DNA of 5,954 nucleotides from an uncultured Bacteroidales bacterium (GTDB taxonomy: Bacteria; Bacteroidota; Bacteroidia; Bacteroidales; UBA4417), in the NCBI GenBank assembly GCA_937965665.1, contig CALCJE010000224.1, positions 1-5,954 on the forward strand. Direction: 5' to 3'. Below, in pieces: positions 1-5,954 of the stretch (the stretch's first letter is position 1; each line of letters starts with the position of its first letter). Position numbers and translations under genes: made by a program. The notes beneath the pieces are model-generated. The model was not told the DNA's origin and did not search any database. It was given only the letters and a program-made list of their open reading frames with translations.

Positions 1-1
1 G

Positions 2-238
2 ATGTGCTCTCCTTTTAATGACATAGGAGCAAAAGTCGATAGCAATTTCATTAAGAAGATAAAACAACTCAATGACAAGGATATGATGTTTTTTAGTAAA
101 AAAGAAGCATACACAAGAATGAGTTGGCAACTTCAAAAACTCTATAACAGTAAAAATTTTTATATTGAAAAAGATCAATACAAAATATGGAATACAATTT
201 GCCCTCCTCCACCCACTACCGATAATTTAACAAAATAA
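2..238 (+). CDS. Hypothetical protein, probably the C-terminal part of a longer gene
   Basis: An open frame runs from the left edge to a TAA at 236-238 and gives 78 residues from an ATG at base 2. No in-frame stop lies before that ATG, so the gene very probably continues to the left and this is only its tail. The visible part is hydrophilic and Lys/Asn/Tyr-rich, with no membrane segment and no motif I recognise. It ends in a Cys followed by four prolines and a polar tail (CPPPPTTDNLTK). Base composition is about 30% GC by hand count, clearly more AT-rich than the genes to the right, which could mean a transferred gene or a rapidly evolving one. I do not recognise the family and assign no function. 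That it is coding at all is likely but not certain, because open frames of this length are common in AT-rich DNA. Confidence 0.5.
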   Translation: MCSPFNDIGAKVDSNFIKKIKQLNDKDMMFFSKKEAYTRMSWQLQKLYNSKNFYIEKDQYKIWNTICPPPPTTDNLTK

Positions 239-561
239 AAATGAAAGATGTTATCCATAGCTTGTTATCTGTCAGATTCAGAATTTACAGAATACGTGAT
301 TTTCATAATTTTGAGCTACTACCATCGAACCGATGATAGATAATAATAAAATATCTGCCGCACAAGTCTGATAAAAAGAACCGCGAACCGGGGTCGGCCA
401 ACCATCATTTCCGATACATAAATCAGCCTTTAACAAGCCCCGGTTACGGAAATATTGACTTAATACGCTTATTTTTCGTAACTTTAATATCCGTTACAGC
501 AGAACCTGAAACAGGATAGCGGATGACATTGCCTTATACCGGCAAACCAGCCGAATTTTGA
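239..561. other. Gene-free spacer with several inverted repeats
   Basis: No frame on either strand looks like a gene here. The visible inverted repeats are CATCG/CGATG (323-327 with 331-335), AACCGGGG/CCCCGGTT (386-393 with 438-445), GTTACGGAAA with TTTTCGTAAC (443-452 with 473-482, one G-T pair), GTAAC/GTTAC (478-482 with 493-497), CCTG/CAGG (505-508 with 512-515) and TTGCC/GGCAA (529-533 with 541-545). Arms 438-445 and 443-452 overlap, and arm 473-482 can pair either upstream or downstream, so some stems exclude each other. None is followed by a convincing T-run, so none is a clear terminator. I match it to no known riboswitch, tRNA or small RNA. Some of these short stems would occur by chance. 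Confidence 0.4.
271..313. repeat. A/T-rich quasi-periodic stretch, possible dispersed Bacteroidota intergenic repeat
   Basis: The stretch is built from similar short units (CAGATT, CAGAATTTA, CAGAATACG, TGATTTT, CATAATTTT). On the minus strand it reads as runs of the type TTCTGTAAATTCTGAATCTG. From memory, similar strings recur between genes in many Bacteroidota genomes; that is recollection and was not searched. It follows directly after the AT-rich partial gene. A 31-codon frame opens at ATG 241 and stops at 334-336, but I do not consider it a gene. Confidence 0.3.
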
Positions 562-585
562 ATGTTACATACAGGTTTACTTTTA
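558..585 (+). promoter_or_regulatory. Candidate Bacteroidota-type promoter for the membrane protein gene
   Basis: TTG at 558-560 and TACTTTTA at 578-585 are separated by 17 bases. The second element matches the -7 consensus TAnnTTTG at all but the last position. Transcription would start near 590, which suits a start codon at 608 or later and would exclude the ATG at 562. One mismatch and the AT-rich surroundings make this weak. Confidence 0.25.
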
Positions 586-732
586 CCCGAAAGTTGCTTT
601 CCCTGGCTTGTGTACTGCTTCAAATATTTCCCATGGCTCTGGTGGTTGCTGTTTCATGGTTATTCATTGTATAAAATCAAAAACTATGTGGCCGAGATTA
701 AAAATACTACGTACAAGGTTCACCACCCTTGA
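562..732 (+). CDS. Small hydrophobic ORF, possibly the frame-shifted N-terminus of the next gene
   Basis: A 56-residue frame runs from ATG 562 to TGA 730-732 and is directly preceded by an in-frame TGA (559-561). Residues of about 12-35 are strongly hydrophobic and aromatic (core FPWLWWLLFHGYSLYKIKNY), like one membrane helix followed by a basic flank. The same DNA read in the frame of the following membrane protein gives Cys/Gly/Ser-rich text that looks less like protein. A one-base shift near 730 would join this helix to the helical domain that follows. It may be the true N-terminus of that protein displaced by an indel, a separate small membrane peptide, or chance, since TG-rich DNA reads as hydrophobic in more than one frame; here the third frame is hydrophobic too. 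Confidence 0.25.
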   Translation: MLHTGLLLPESCFPWLVYCFKYFPWLWWLLFHGYSLYKIKNYVAEIKNTTYKVHHP

Positions 733-802
733 ATATAGCCCGCGCTATTCGCGGCTGGCGGGTGAATTATCATGCTTTAAACCTCAACTCGAAAAGCGGG
801 TG

Positions 803-1618
803 ATGGACCTGAATGCCTCGGGTCAGCAATGGGCTATACAGGCTAAAGAACTGGTTAGGGATGCCGAAAGGTACCTGCAGCAAAATAAAATTGACGAAGG
901 CTGGAAAAGCTTTCATGCGGCGCAGCGGCTCGAAATATATGCTATGACCGACCAGGAGCGGCTGGCGAATGCAAAATCGCTTTTCAGGGAAGCCGAAAAA
1001 TTTAACGAATGGCGTAAAGAGGCCATTATTAATATTTTAGGCAAAAGACCCGAAGGTGTAACCGCCATACCTACGGTTGAAGCGCTGATGCATGCCACCG
1101 AACTGAAGGACGAAGCCTATGATAATTTGTTTTACCTCAACAGGCTGGTACGCAACCTTTTCTGGATGCTTTCCACACTGTTGTTCCTCACTATATCAGG
1201 AATAGTGATTTACTTTATCGGCATCATCGGGGCAATGGGCAAAAACTATGTAAACGAGCTCAGTTTAACCGGTTACCTTATAGGCGTACTGCTCTTCGGG
1301 TTGCTGGGTGCCCTTACCAGCGCCATTGTTTCAACACGGCAACTTACCGATTCGCCCCGCATCAGCGAACTGGGCAGCAGCCAGGTAATAACCATGAGCA
1401 AAATATTTATCGGCGCAGGGTTTTCCGTTTTTATATTCCTGCTGCTTAAGTCGTCGCTGGCACAACATATCGATATTTTTTCGTTTAACATTTCGCAACC
1501 CCTCGATTATTTTGCCATTGCTTTTGCTTCGGGATTTACAGAACGCTTTGCACAGAAAGCCATAAACCTGCTGCTGGGAAAAGAAAAACCAACCGAAAAG
1601 AAAAAAGAAAACGGCTGA
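803..1618 (+). CDS. Integral membrane protein of unknown function with N-terminal helical domain
   Basis: From ATG 803 the protein has 271 residues. Residues 1-115 are charged and alpha-helical, probably coiled-coil-like and cytoplasmic, with the motif DEGWKSFHAAQRLEIY at about 31-46. Hydrophobic segments follow at about 119-145, 156-178 and 200-219. Near the C-terminus, DYFAIAFASGFTERFAQKAI (about 235-254) resembles an 'AGFSERF'-type motif that I recall from uncharacterised bacterial membrane proteins. A Lys/Glu-rich tail ends the protein. The start is uncertain: the frame is open further left, with TTG 608 and ATGs at 656 and 686 giving up to 336 residues. I chose 803 because the text before it is a less convincing protein sequence, although about 740-802 could still be coding. 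No Shine-Dalgarno sequence helps decide. It stands alone, with about 200 bases before the next gene. I recognise the general architecture but no function. Confidence 0.75.
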   Translation: MDLNASGQQWAIQAKELVRDAERYLQQNKIDEGWKSFHAAQRLEIYAMTDQERLANAKSLFREAEKFNEWRKEAIINILGKRPEGVTAIPTVEALMHATELKDEAYDNLFYLNRLVRNLFWMLSTLLFLTISGIVIYFIGIIGAMGKNYVNELSLTGYLIGVLLFGLLGALTSAIVSTRQLTDSPRISELGSSQVITMSKIFIGAGFSVFIFLLLKSSLAQHIDIFSFNISQPLDYFAIAFASGFTERFAQKAINLLLGKEKPTEKKKENG

Positions 1619-1727
1619 ATCTCCCTAAACCCACCCAGTTGATTTCAGGTTTCGGTAATACACAGAACATCGTTACATCAATATTTAGCGGGGAAATAAA
1701 TTCCTATCACTCATTGAATATAGCAAC

Positions 1728-1750
1728 TACAAGGCAAGCATGCCCTTGTA
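1728..1750 (+). other. Hairpin downstream of the membrane protein gene, possible weak terminator
   Basis: TACAAGG (1728-1734) and CCTTGTA (1744-1750) form a perfect 7-bp stem around a 9-base loop. It is followed by the AT-rich TAATTATCTGTTT rather than a clean T-run. It lies between the end of the membrane protein gene (1618) and the candidate FKBP promoter (1762), so a role as terminator or insulator is possible. The rest of 1619-1727 shows nothing I can name. Confidence 0.3.
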
Positions 1751-1761
1751 TAATTATCTGT

Positions 1762-1790
1762 TTGCATGTAAATTAAAAGTTTTACCTTCG
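1762..1790 (+). promoter_or_regulatory. Bacteroidota-type promoter of the FKBP gene
   Basis: TTG at 1762-1764 (within TTTG 1761-1764) and TACCTTCG at 1783-1790 are 18 bases apart. This fits the Bacteroidota -33/-7 pattern (TTG, TAnnTTTG) with one mismatch. The implied transcription start near 1795 leaves a leader of about 20 bases before ATG 1818. It argues against the upstream in-frame ATG at 1740, which would lie before the promoter. Confidence 0.5.
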
Positions 1791-1817
1791 CAGCCCAAAA
1801 AGTTAAAAACATATTTT

Positions 1818-2402
1818 ATGAAAGACATCAGCTACGCTTTAGGCTTAAGCATTGCGAGCAACTTAAAAAACTCAGGTGTCGAAGCGCTTGATATCGAGCA
1901 TTTCACACAGGGCCTGAATGCAATTATAAACAACGAGGAAATCAGGATGTCGCCCGACCAGGTGAACCATATACTGAACGAATTTTTCGAAGGCATGCAG
2001 AAAAAAGCCGAAGGCAACAACAGCGAACTGGGAAAAGCATTCCTGGCCGAAAATAAAAACAAAGCGGGCGTTGTAGAAACCGCCAGCGGACTTCAGTACC
2101 AGGTAATTACCGAAGGAACAGGCCCGAAACCGACTGCAAAAAATCAGGTAAAAGTGCATTATACCGGCACGCTGATCGACGGAACTGTATTTGATAGTTC
2201 AGTAAGTCGCGGCGAACCAGCTACTTTTGGCGTTACCCAGGTTATTTCGGGATGGGTTGAAGGATTACAACTGATGCCAAAGGGCTCAAAATATAAATTC
2301 TTTATTCCTTCGAATCTGGCATATGGTGCGCAGGGCGCAGGTAAAGCAATAGGACCGAATGCAACCCTGATATTTGAAGTTGAATTGCTGGATATTTTCT
2401 AA
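1818..2402 (+). CDS. fklB: FKBP-type peptidyl-prolyl cis-trans isomerase, FklB-like
   Basis: This 194-residue protein should catalyse cis-trans isomerisation of Xaa-Pro peptide bonds as a folding helper. Residues of about 1-85 match the helical FKBP N-terminal dimerisation domain, opening with SYALGLSIASNLKNSG. Residues of about 105-194 are a complete FKBP domain: VKVHYTGTLIDGTVFDSS (Tyr115, Phe125, Asp126), VISGWVEGLQLMPKGSK (Trp146), LAYG (Tyr169) and the closing IFEVELLDIF (Phe187). These are the usual residues of the FKBP active-site pocket. There is no signal peptide, so it is probably cytoplasmic, as for E. coli FklB (FKBP22), whose C-terminal domain it closely resembles. The secreted relatives FkpA and Mip carry signals. 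ATG 1818 is chosen over ATG 1740 because the promoter lies between them and the family text begins here. A strong terminator at 2459 suggests a single-gene transcript. Confidence 0.92.
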   Translation: MKDISYALGLSIASNLKNSGVEALDIEHFTQGLNAIINNEEIRMSPDQVNHILNEFFEGMQKKAEGNNSELGKAFLAENKNKAGVVETASGLQYQVITEGTGPKPTAKNQVKVHYTGTLIDGTVFDSSVSRGEPATFGVTQVISGWVEGLQLMPKGSKYKFFIPSNLAYGAQGAGKAIGPNATLIFEVELLDIF

Positions 2403-2458
2403 AATGCGTTAACCCCGCATGCACGAAAAGGAACTTAAATGCCATTTTCAACGCACTG

Positions 2459-2495
2459 AAAGCCTGCCTGTACTAAAAGGCAGGCTTTTATTATG
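2459..2495 (+). terminator. Intrinsic terminator after the FKBP gene
   Basis: AAAGCCTGCC (2459-2468) and GGCAGGCTTT (2479-2488) form a perfect 10-bp stem with a 10-base loop, followed by the T-rich TTATTAT. It lies 57 bases past the FKBP stop and well before the comF -7 element, so it separates the two units. A smaller stem, ATGCG/CGCAT (2404-2408 with 2416-2420), follows the stop directly and lacks a T-run. Confidence 0.85.
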
Positions 2496-2581
2496 TGAAG
2501 CCGGGTTTAAAAGCAGGAAGTTGAAAATCCCCGCTTCGAAAAATGGATCGATTGCCTGAATCCTAAACTATTGTTTTTCAC

Positions 2582-2589
2582 TATCTTTG
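2582..2589 (+). promoter_or_regulatory. Perfect -7 element (TATCTTTG) of the comF promoter
   Basis: TATCTTTG matches the Bacteroidota -7 consensus TAnnTTTG exactly and lies 18 bases before ATG 2608, giving a very short leader. No TTG sits at the ideal distance: the nearest, at 2552-2554 and 2571-2573, are too far and too close. The -33 part is therefore weak or missing. The element covers an in-frame TTG at 2587, which argues against that longer start. Confidence 0.4.
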
Positions 2590-2607
2590 GGTAACGAAAA
2601 ATCAGTT

Positions 2608-3306
2608 ATGAAAATTCCGGGCTTTATCGACGATTTTATATCCCTGCTTTATCCGCGGGTTTGCGCAGCCTGCGGTAACTCACTGTTTAAACACGAAGAA
2701 ATTATTTGCACTTACTGCCTTTACCACCTTCCTAAAACCAATTATCACCTGATGACAGACAGCCCGCTGGACAAGGTTTTCTGGGGAAGGGCACAACTGG
2801 CTAATACCGCGGCACTATACACATTTCAGAAAAAAAGCAAGGTGCAGCACCTTATCCACCAGCTTAAATACAAAGGACGAATGGATGTTGGCATACACCT
2901 GGGGAAAATACTGGGTGCCGACCTGGCTAAAGCCGATGCATTTCAGGATGTTACCAGGGTAATACCAGTTCCGCTGCATCCCGAAAAGCAGCGGAAACGT
3001 GGGTATAACCAAAGCGAGCAGTTTGCCATTGGCCTGGCCAGGGCCATGAATATCGAAATGGATGCCACCTCATTTATACGAACCGTTGATACTTCGACCC
3101 AAACCCGGAAATCGCGGTTTGCACGCTGGGAAAATGTGAAGGAAATTTTTAAGGTCACCAACCCCGAAGCCATAGCCCGGCAACATATTCTGCTGGTTGA
3201 CGATGTAATAACCACCGGCGCTACCCTCGAATCGGCAGCCCACATTTTGCTGGAAACAGAGGGTGTAAAACTAAGTGTGGCATGTATAGGGTATGCCAGG
3301 GAATAG
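2608..3306 (+). CDS. comF: ComF family protein (phosphoribosyltransferase-like, competence-related)
   Basis: This 232-residue protein has the normal length and order of the ComF/GntX family. Its N-terminal zinc ribbon carries CAAC (Cys19, Cys22) and CTYC (Cys34, Cys37). The phosphoribosyltransferase fold that follows has the family signature VIPVPLHPEKQRKRGYNQSE (118-137), the TQTRKSRFARWENVKEIFKV stretch (164-183) and the PRPP-binding loop LLVDDVITTGATL (195-207). In naturally transformable bacteria ComF helps take up single-stranded DNA into the cytosol. In species not known to be transformable its role is unclear and the true substrate is not established. No signal peptide or membrane segment is seen, so it is cytoplasmic. 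ATG 2608 fits the promoter position and the usual family start. It has no other competence gene beside it and is flanked by a terminator upstream and a 140-base gap downstream. All key residues are present, so it should be functional. Confidence 0.93.
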   Translation: MKIPGFIDDFISLLYPRVCAACGNSLFKHEEIICTYCLYHLPKTNYHLMTDSPLDKVFWGRAQLANTAALYTFQKKSKVQHLIHQLKYKGRMDVGIHLGKILGADLAKADAFQDVTRVIPVPLHPEKQRKRGYNQSEQFAIGLARAMNIEMDATSFIRTVDTSTQTRKSRFARWENVKEIFKVTNPEAIARQHILLVDDVITTGATLESAAHILLETEGVKLSVACIGYARE

Positions 3307-3345
3307 TTCATCAGGGCTAGCCTGCTTTGAAAATGGTGGAAAATC

Positions 3346-3378
3346 AGGGGTAATTTGACACCCTTAAGATTTCTTATT
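3346..3378 (+). terminator. Weak hairpin after comF, possible terminator
   Basis: AGGGGT (3346-3351) can pair with ACCCTT (3360-3365, one G-T pair) around an 8-base loop. AAGATTTCTTATT follows. The stem is short and the T-tract is broken, so this is only a possible terminator between comF and the beta-mannosidase gene. No better candidate is seen in 3307-3446. Confidence 0.25.
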
Positions 3379-3403
3379 AAAAAGTCCACTAATTTTACAC
3401 TAC

Positions 3404-3435
3404 TTTCAGTGTATAAAACCAACCACTTACTGAAA
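3404..3435 (+). promoter_or_regulatory. Inverted repeat just before the beta-mannosidase gene
   Basis: TTTCAGT (3404-3410) and ACTGAAA (3429-3435) form a 7-bp inverted repeat with an 18-base gap, ending 11 bases before ATG 3447. It overlaps TACTTTCA (3401-3408), a poor -7 match with no TTG at the right distance. It could be an operator or a leader hairpin for this gene, or it could be chance. Confidence 0.25.
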
Positions 3436-3446
3436 ATCCAAAAAAT

Positions 3447-5954
3447 ATGATTAAAAAATACATCCGAATTCCAGTTTTTACATTCATCCTGATGATCATT
3501 TCATTATCTACCTCAGCCCAGACCTCAGTATTATCAATGGAATTGAATAAAAACTGGGAATTCCGCCAAACCGGAACCACGGCCTGGATGCCAGCCACCG
3601 TACCCGGAACCGTGCATACCGACCTGCTGAACAATAAAAAAATTGAAGACCCCTATTACCGCCTCAATGAACGCGCCCTGCAATGGATCGACAAGGTAAA
3701 CTGGGAATACCGCACCACCATAGAGCTTTCGCCCGAAATGGCACAGAAACAGAACATGGTTCTCGAATTCGAAGGGCTTGATACCTATGCCGATGTTTTT
3801 GTGAACGATCAGCCTGTACTCAGTGCCGATAATATGTTCCGTACCTGGACAGCCGATGTTAAAAAATACCTGAAACCAGGCAAAAACCAGGTACGTATTT
3901 TATTCAAATCGCCTATTGTGATTGGCTTACAGAAACAGGAAGAATTCGGTTTCGGCCTGCCGGCAGGCAACGATCAATCCGTAACCGGTGGCGTGGGCAC
4001 CAATGTATTAAGTGTATTTACCCGTAAAGCGGGCTATCATTTTGGCTGGGACTGGGGCCCGCGATTGGTAACCTCGGGCATCTGGCGCAAGGTGATGCTG
4101 AAAGCCTGGGACAGCCACAAGATTGAAAACATCCACATTATACAAAAAACAATTGTTGCCAAATCGGCACTTTTAAAAGCGGAACTCGAAATCACCGCTA
4201 CACAGGCAGGTAAACAGCCGGTAAGTATCCATGTAAACGATTTTCCTGCCGCAAGCCAGGAAATTGAACTTCAAAAAGGAACCCATGTTTATGCCATCGA
4301 TTTTGAAATAAAAAACCCGAAACTATGGTGGCCCAACGGATTCGGAGAGCAATACCTGTACACTATAACCGCTGTATCAGGCAATGCACCCAATATAGCC
4401 GACAGCAAATCGGTTAAAACCGGGTTGCGAACCATAAAACTCATCCGCACCCCCGATGCCGATGGCAAGGGCGAAAGTTTTTATTTTGAAGTAAACGGCA
4501 GGCCTGTGTTTATGAAAGGCGCCAACTACATTCCCAACGATGTTTTTCTGCCCCGGGTAACACCGGAAACCTACGAGTTTATCGTTAAATCGGCAGCCCG
4601 GAGTAATATGAACATGCTGCGTGTATGGGGCGGCGGCACCTACGAAAACGACCTGTTCTACGACCTTTGCGATAAATACGGCATACTGATATGGCAGGAT
4701 TTTATGTTTGCCTGCAGTATGTACCCAGGCAATGAGGAGTTTCTGAACAATGTAAAAAACGAAGCCCTCGATAATGTGAAACGCCTCAGGGACCATGCTT
4801 GTATTGCACTTTGGTGTGGTAACAACGAAATAGAAATAATGTGGGCACAATGGAACGAAAAGTCAGGCTGGGGATACAAACAACTTTATACCCCGAAGGA
4901 ACGTGAAATTATCTGGAATGCCTACGACCAGGTTTTTCATCATATACTGCCCGATGCCGTAAAATCCCTTGCCCCCGATCAGCCCTACTGGCAATCGTCG
5001 CCATCAGCCGGGTTTCAAAAGCTGGCCACCTACGAAACACGCTCGGGTGATATGCATTATTGGGGTGTATGGCATGGGCTGCACCCGTTTAGCGATTTCC
5101 GCAAATACCAGGCCCGTTTTATGAGCGAATACGGGTTCCAGTCGTTCCCCGAATTTAAATCAGTACAAAAATATACCGTCCCTGCCGACTATGATATTGA
5201 ATCGGAAGTAATGGCTTCGCACCAACGCTCGGGTATCGGCAACCTGCGTATCAGGCAATATATGACCGAAGATTACAAAATACCTGCCGACTTTGAACAG
5301 TTCCTTTATATCGGCCAGCTGCTGCAGGCCGAAGGCATAAAAATAGCTATTGAGGCACATCGCCAGGCTATGCCATACTGCCAGGGATCACTGTACTGGC
5401 AGATTAACGACTGCTGGCCGGTAGCCTCCTGGAGCAGCATCGACTATTACCAGCGCTGGAAAGCCCTGCAGTATTTTGCCCGCGAAGCCTATAAAAACTC
5501 TATTATATCAACCGTGGAAGAAAACGGCAAAATAAAGGTATTCGGAATTTCGGATAATACCAGTCCACAAAAAGGATTATTAAAAATGAAACTGATCGAT
5601 TTCCAGGGAATTACGCTTTGGGAGCAATCTGTAAAAGCGCAGTTACCGGCCAATTCGTCGGCAATTGTTTTTGAGACTGATACCACTGAACTGGTGAATC
5701 TTGTCGGCAGAAACAAATGTGTGATGGTAACTACCTTCGAGGCAGGCAATAAAGTAATTGATACCGATTACCACTATTTCACGAAAGTGAAAAACCTCCA
5801 GTTGCCAAACCCCGGAATTAACTACGAAGTACAGGAAACGCCCGAATCCTATGCCGTAGTAATCTACTCCGAAAACCTGGCTAAAAACCTGTTCCTTACA
5901 AGCACCAACACCGATGTTCAGTTTTCGGATAACTTTATGGATATACTCCCGGGT
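3447..5954 (+). CDS. Secreted beta-mannosidase, glycoside hydrolase family 2, cut by the right edge
   Basis: The frame is open from ATG 3447 to the window end, giving 836 residues without a stop. Family members are about 820-870 long, so little is missing. It should release terminal beta-D-mannose from mannosides such as mannan or N-glycan ends (EC 3.2.1.25). Residues 1-24 form a signal peptide (MIKK, hydrophobic core, likely cut in STSA/Q). There is no lipobox cysteine, so it is periplasmic or exported. The sugar-binding domain (about 30-210) includes YHFGWDWGPRL (Trp201, Asp202, Trp203), typical of beta-mannosidases. An Ig-like domain follows, then the TIM barrel from about 347 with KGANYIP (357-363), RVWGGG (392-397), WQDFMFAC (416-423), the acid/base Glu461 in WCGNNE, the nucleophile Glu561 in MSEYGFQS, and WQINDCWP (651-658). 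C-terminal beta domains follow. The conserved residues I looked for are intact. The GNNE and WDWGP motifs favour beta-mannosidase over beta-galactosidase or beta-glucuronidase. No transporter or regulator gene lies upstream. Confidence 0.92.
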   Translation, partial: MIKKYIRIPVFTFILMIISLSTSAQTSVLSMELNKNWEFRQTGTTAWMPATVPGTVHTDLLNNKKIEDPYYRLNERALQWIDKVNWEYRTTIELSPEMAQKQNMVLEFEGLDTYADVFVNDQPVLSADNMFRTWTADVKKYLKPGKNQVRILFKSPIVIGLQKQEEFGFGLPAGNDQSVTGGVGTNVLSVFTRKAGYHFGWDWGPRLVTSGIWRKVMLKAWDSHKIENIHIIQKTIVAKSALLKAELEITATQAGKQPVSIHVNDFPAASQEIELQKGTHVYAIDFEIKNPKLWWPNGFGEQYLYTITAVSGNAPNIADSKSVKTGLRTIKLIRTPDADGKGESFYFEVNGRPVFMKGANYIPNDVFLPRVTPETYEFIVKSAARSNMNMLRVWGGGTYENDLFYDLCDKYGILIWQDFMFACSMYPGNEEFLNNVKNEALDNVKRLRDHACIALWCGNNEIEIMWAQWNEKSGWGYKQLYTPKEREIIWNAYDQVFHHILPDAVKSLAPDQPYWQSSPSAGFQKLATYETRSGDMHYWGVWHGLHPFSDFRKYQARFMSEYGFQSFPEFKSVQKYTVPADYDIESEVMASHQRSGIGNLRIRQYMTEDYKIPADFEQFLYIGQLLQAEGIKIAIEAHRQAMPYCQGSLYWQINDCWPVASWSSIDYYQRWKALQYFAREAYKNSIISTVEENGKIKVFGISDNTSPQKGLLKMKLIDFQGITLWEQSVKAQLPANSSAIVFETDTTELVNLVGRNKCVMVTTFEAGNKVIDTDYHYFTKVKNLQLPNPGINYEVQETPESYAVVIYSENLAKNLFLTSTNTDVQFSDNFMDILPG

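Noticed and set aside
241..336. 31-codon frame from ATG 241
   Set aside because: It falls inside the quasi-periodic stretch and its residues only reflect the repeat (RFRIYRIRDFHNFE). There is no start signal or motif.
386..445. Inverted repeat of about 60 bases tested as an integron attC site
   Set aside because: The length is about right and an AT-rich small gene precedes it, but the outer sequences do not match the GTTRRRY and RYYYAAC core sites.
735..765. GC-rich hairpin CCGCG/CGCGG in front of the membrane protein body
   Set aside because: The stem is only 5 bp, no T-run follows, and it lies in DNA that is probably coding, so no terminator is called.
1740..1817. N-terminal extension of the FKBP protein from ATG 1740
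   Set aside because: The extension crosses a hairpin and the near-consensus promoter at 1762-1790, and FKBP N-terminal domain text begins at ATG 1818.
2943..3422. Antisense open frame (159 residues) on the minus strand
   Set aside because: It mostly mirrors comF, including the PRPP-loop codons, and shows no protein motif of its own.
4377..4850. Long antisense open frame (157 residues) on the minus strand
   Set aside because: It lies wholly inside the beta-mannosidase catalytic domain, whose + strand motifs are unmistakable. The antisense text shows no domain.

Overview
The window looks like a chromosomal piece of a Bacteroidota (Bacteroidetes) bacterium. The support is that two upstream regions carry elements resembling the Bacteroidota promoter (-33 TTG, -7 TAnnTTTG), no start codon has a good Shine-Dalgarno sequence, and the secreted protein has a Bacteroidota-style signal peptide ending in Ser-Ala-Gln. 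All supported genes lie on the + strand. Each has its own leader or a sizeable gap, so they look like separate transcription units rather than one operon.

Layout: (a) 1-238 is the 3' end of an AT-rich gene of unknown function (about 30% GC by hand count, against roughly 45-50% in sampled lines further right). (b) 239-561 has no convincing gene. It holds a short A/T-rich quasi-periodic stretch (271-313) and several inverted repeats, some of which compete for the same arm. (c) 562-1618 encodes an integral membrane protein of unknown function. Its body (803-1618) is clear, but its N-terminus is uncertain because a hydrophobic 56-residue reading frame (562-732) sits just upstream in another frame. 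(d) 1818-2402 is an FklB-like FKBP-type peptidyl-prolyl isomerase with a near-consensus promoter and a strong intrinsic terminator. (e) 2608-3306 is a ComF-family phosphoribosyltransferase-like protein with an intact zinc ribbon and PRPP loop. (f) 3447 to the right edge is a secreted glycoside hydrolase family 2 beta-mannosidase, almost complete, with both catalytic glutamates present.

The genes do not form an obvious pathway: protein folding (FKBP), DNA uptake or nucleotide-type chemistry (ComF), and extracellular or periplasmic mannoside breakdown. No SusC/SusD or other polysaccharide-utilisation gene is visible beside the beta-mannosidase, though its downstream side lies outside the window. 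I found no convincing undescribed system. The parts most worth a second look are the uncertain N-terminus of the membrane protein and the structured, gene-free stretch in front of it.
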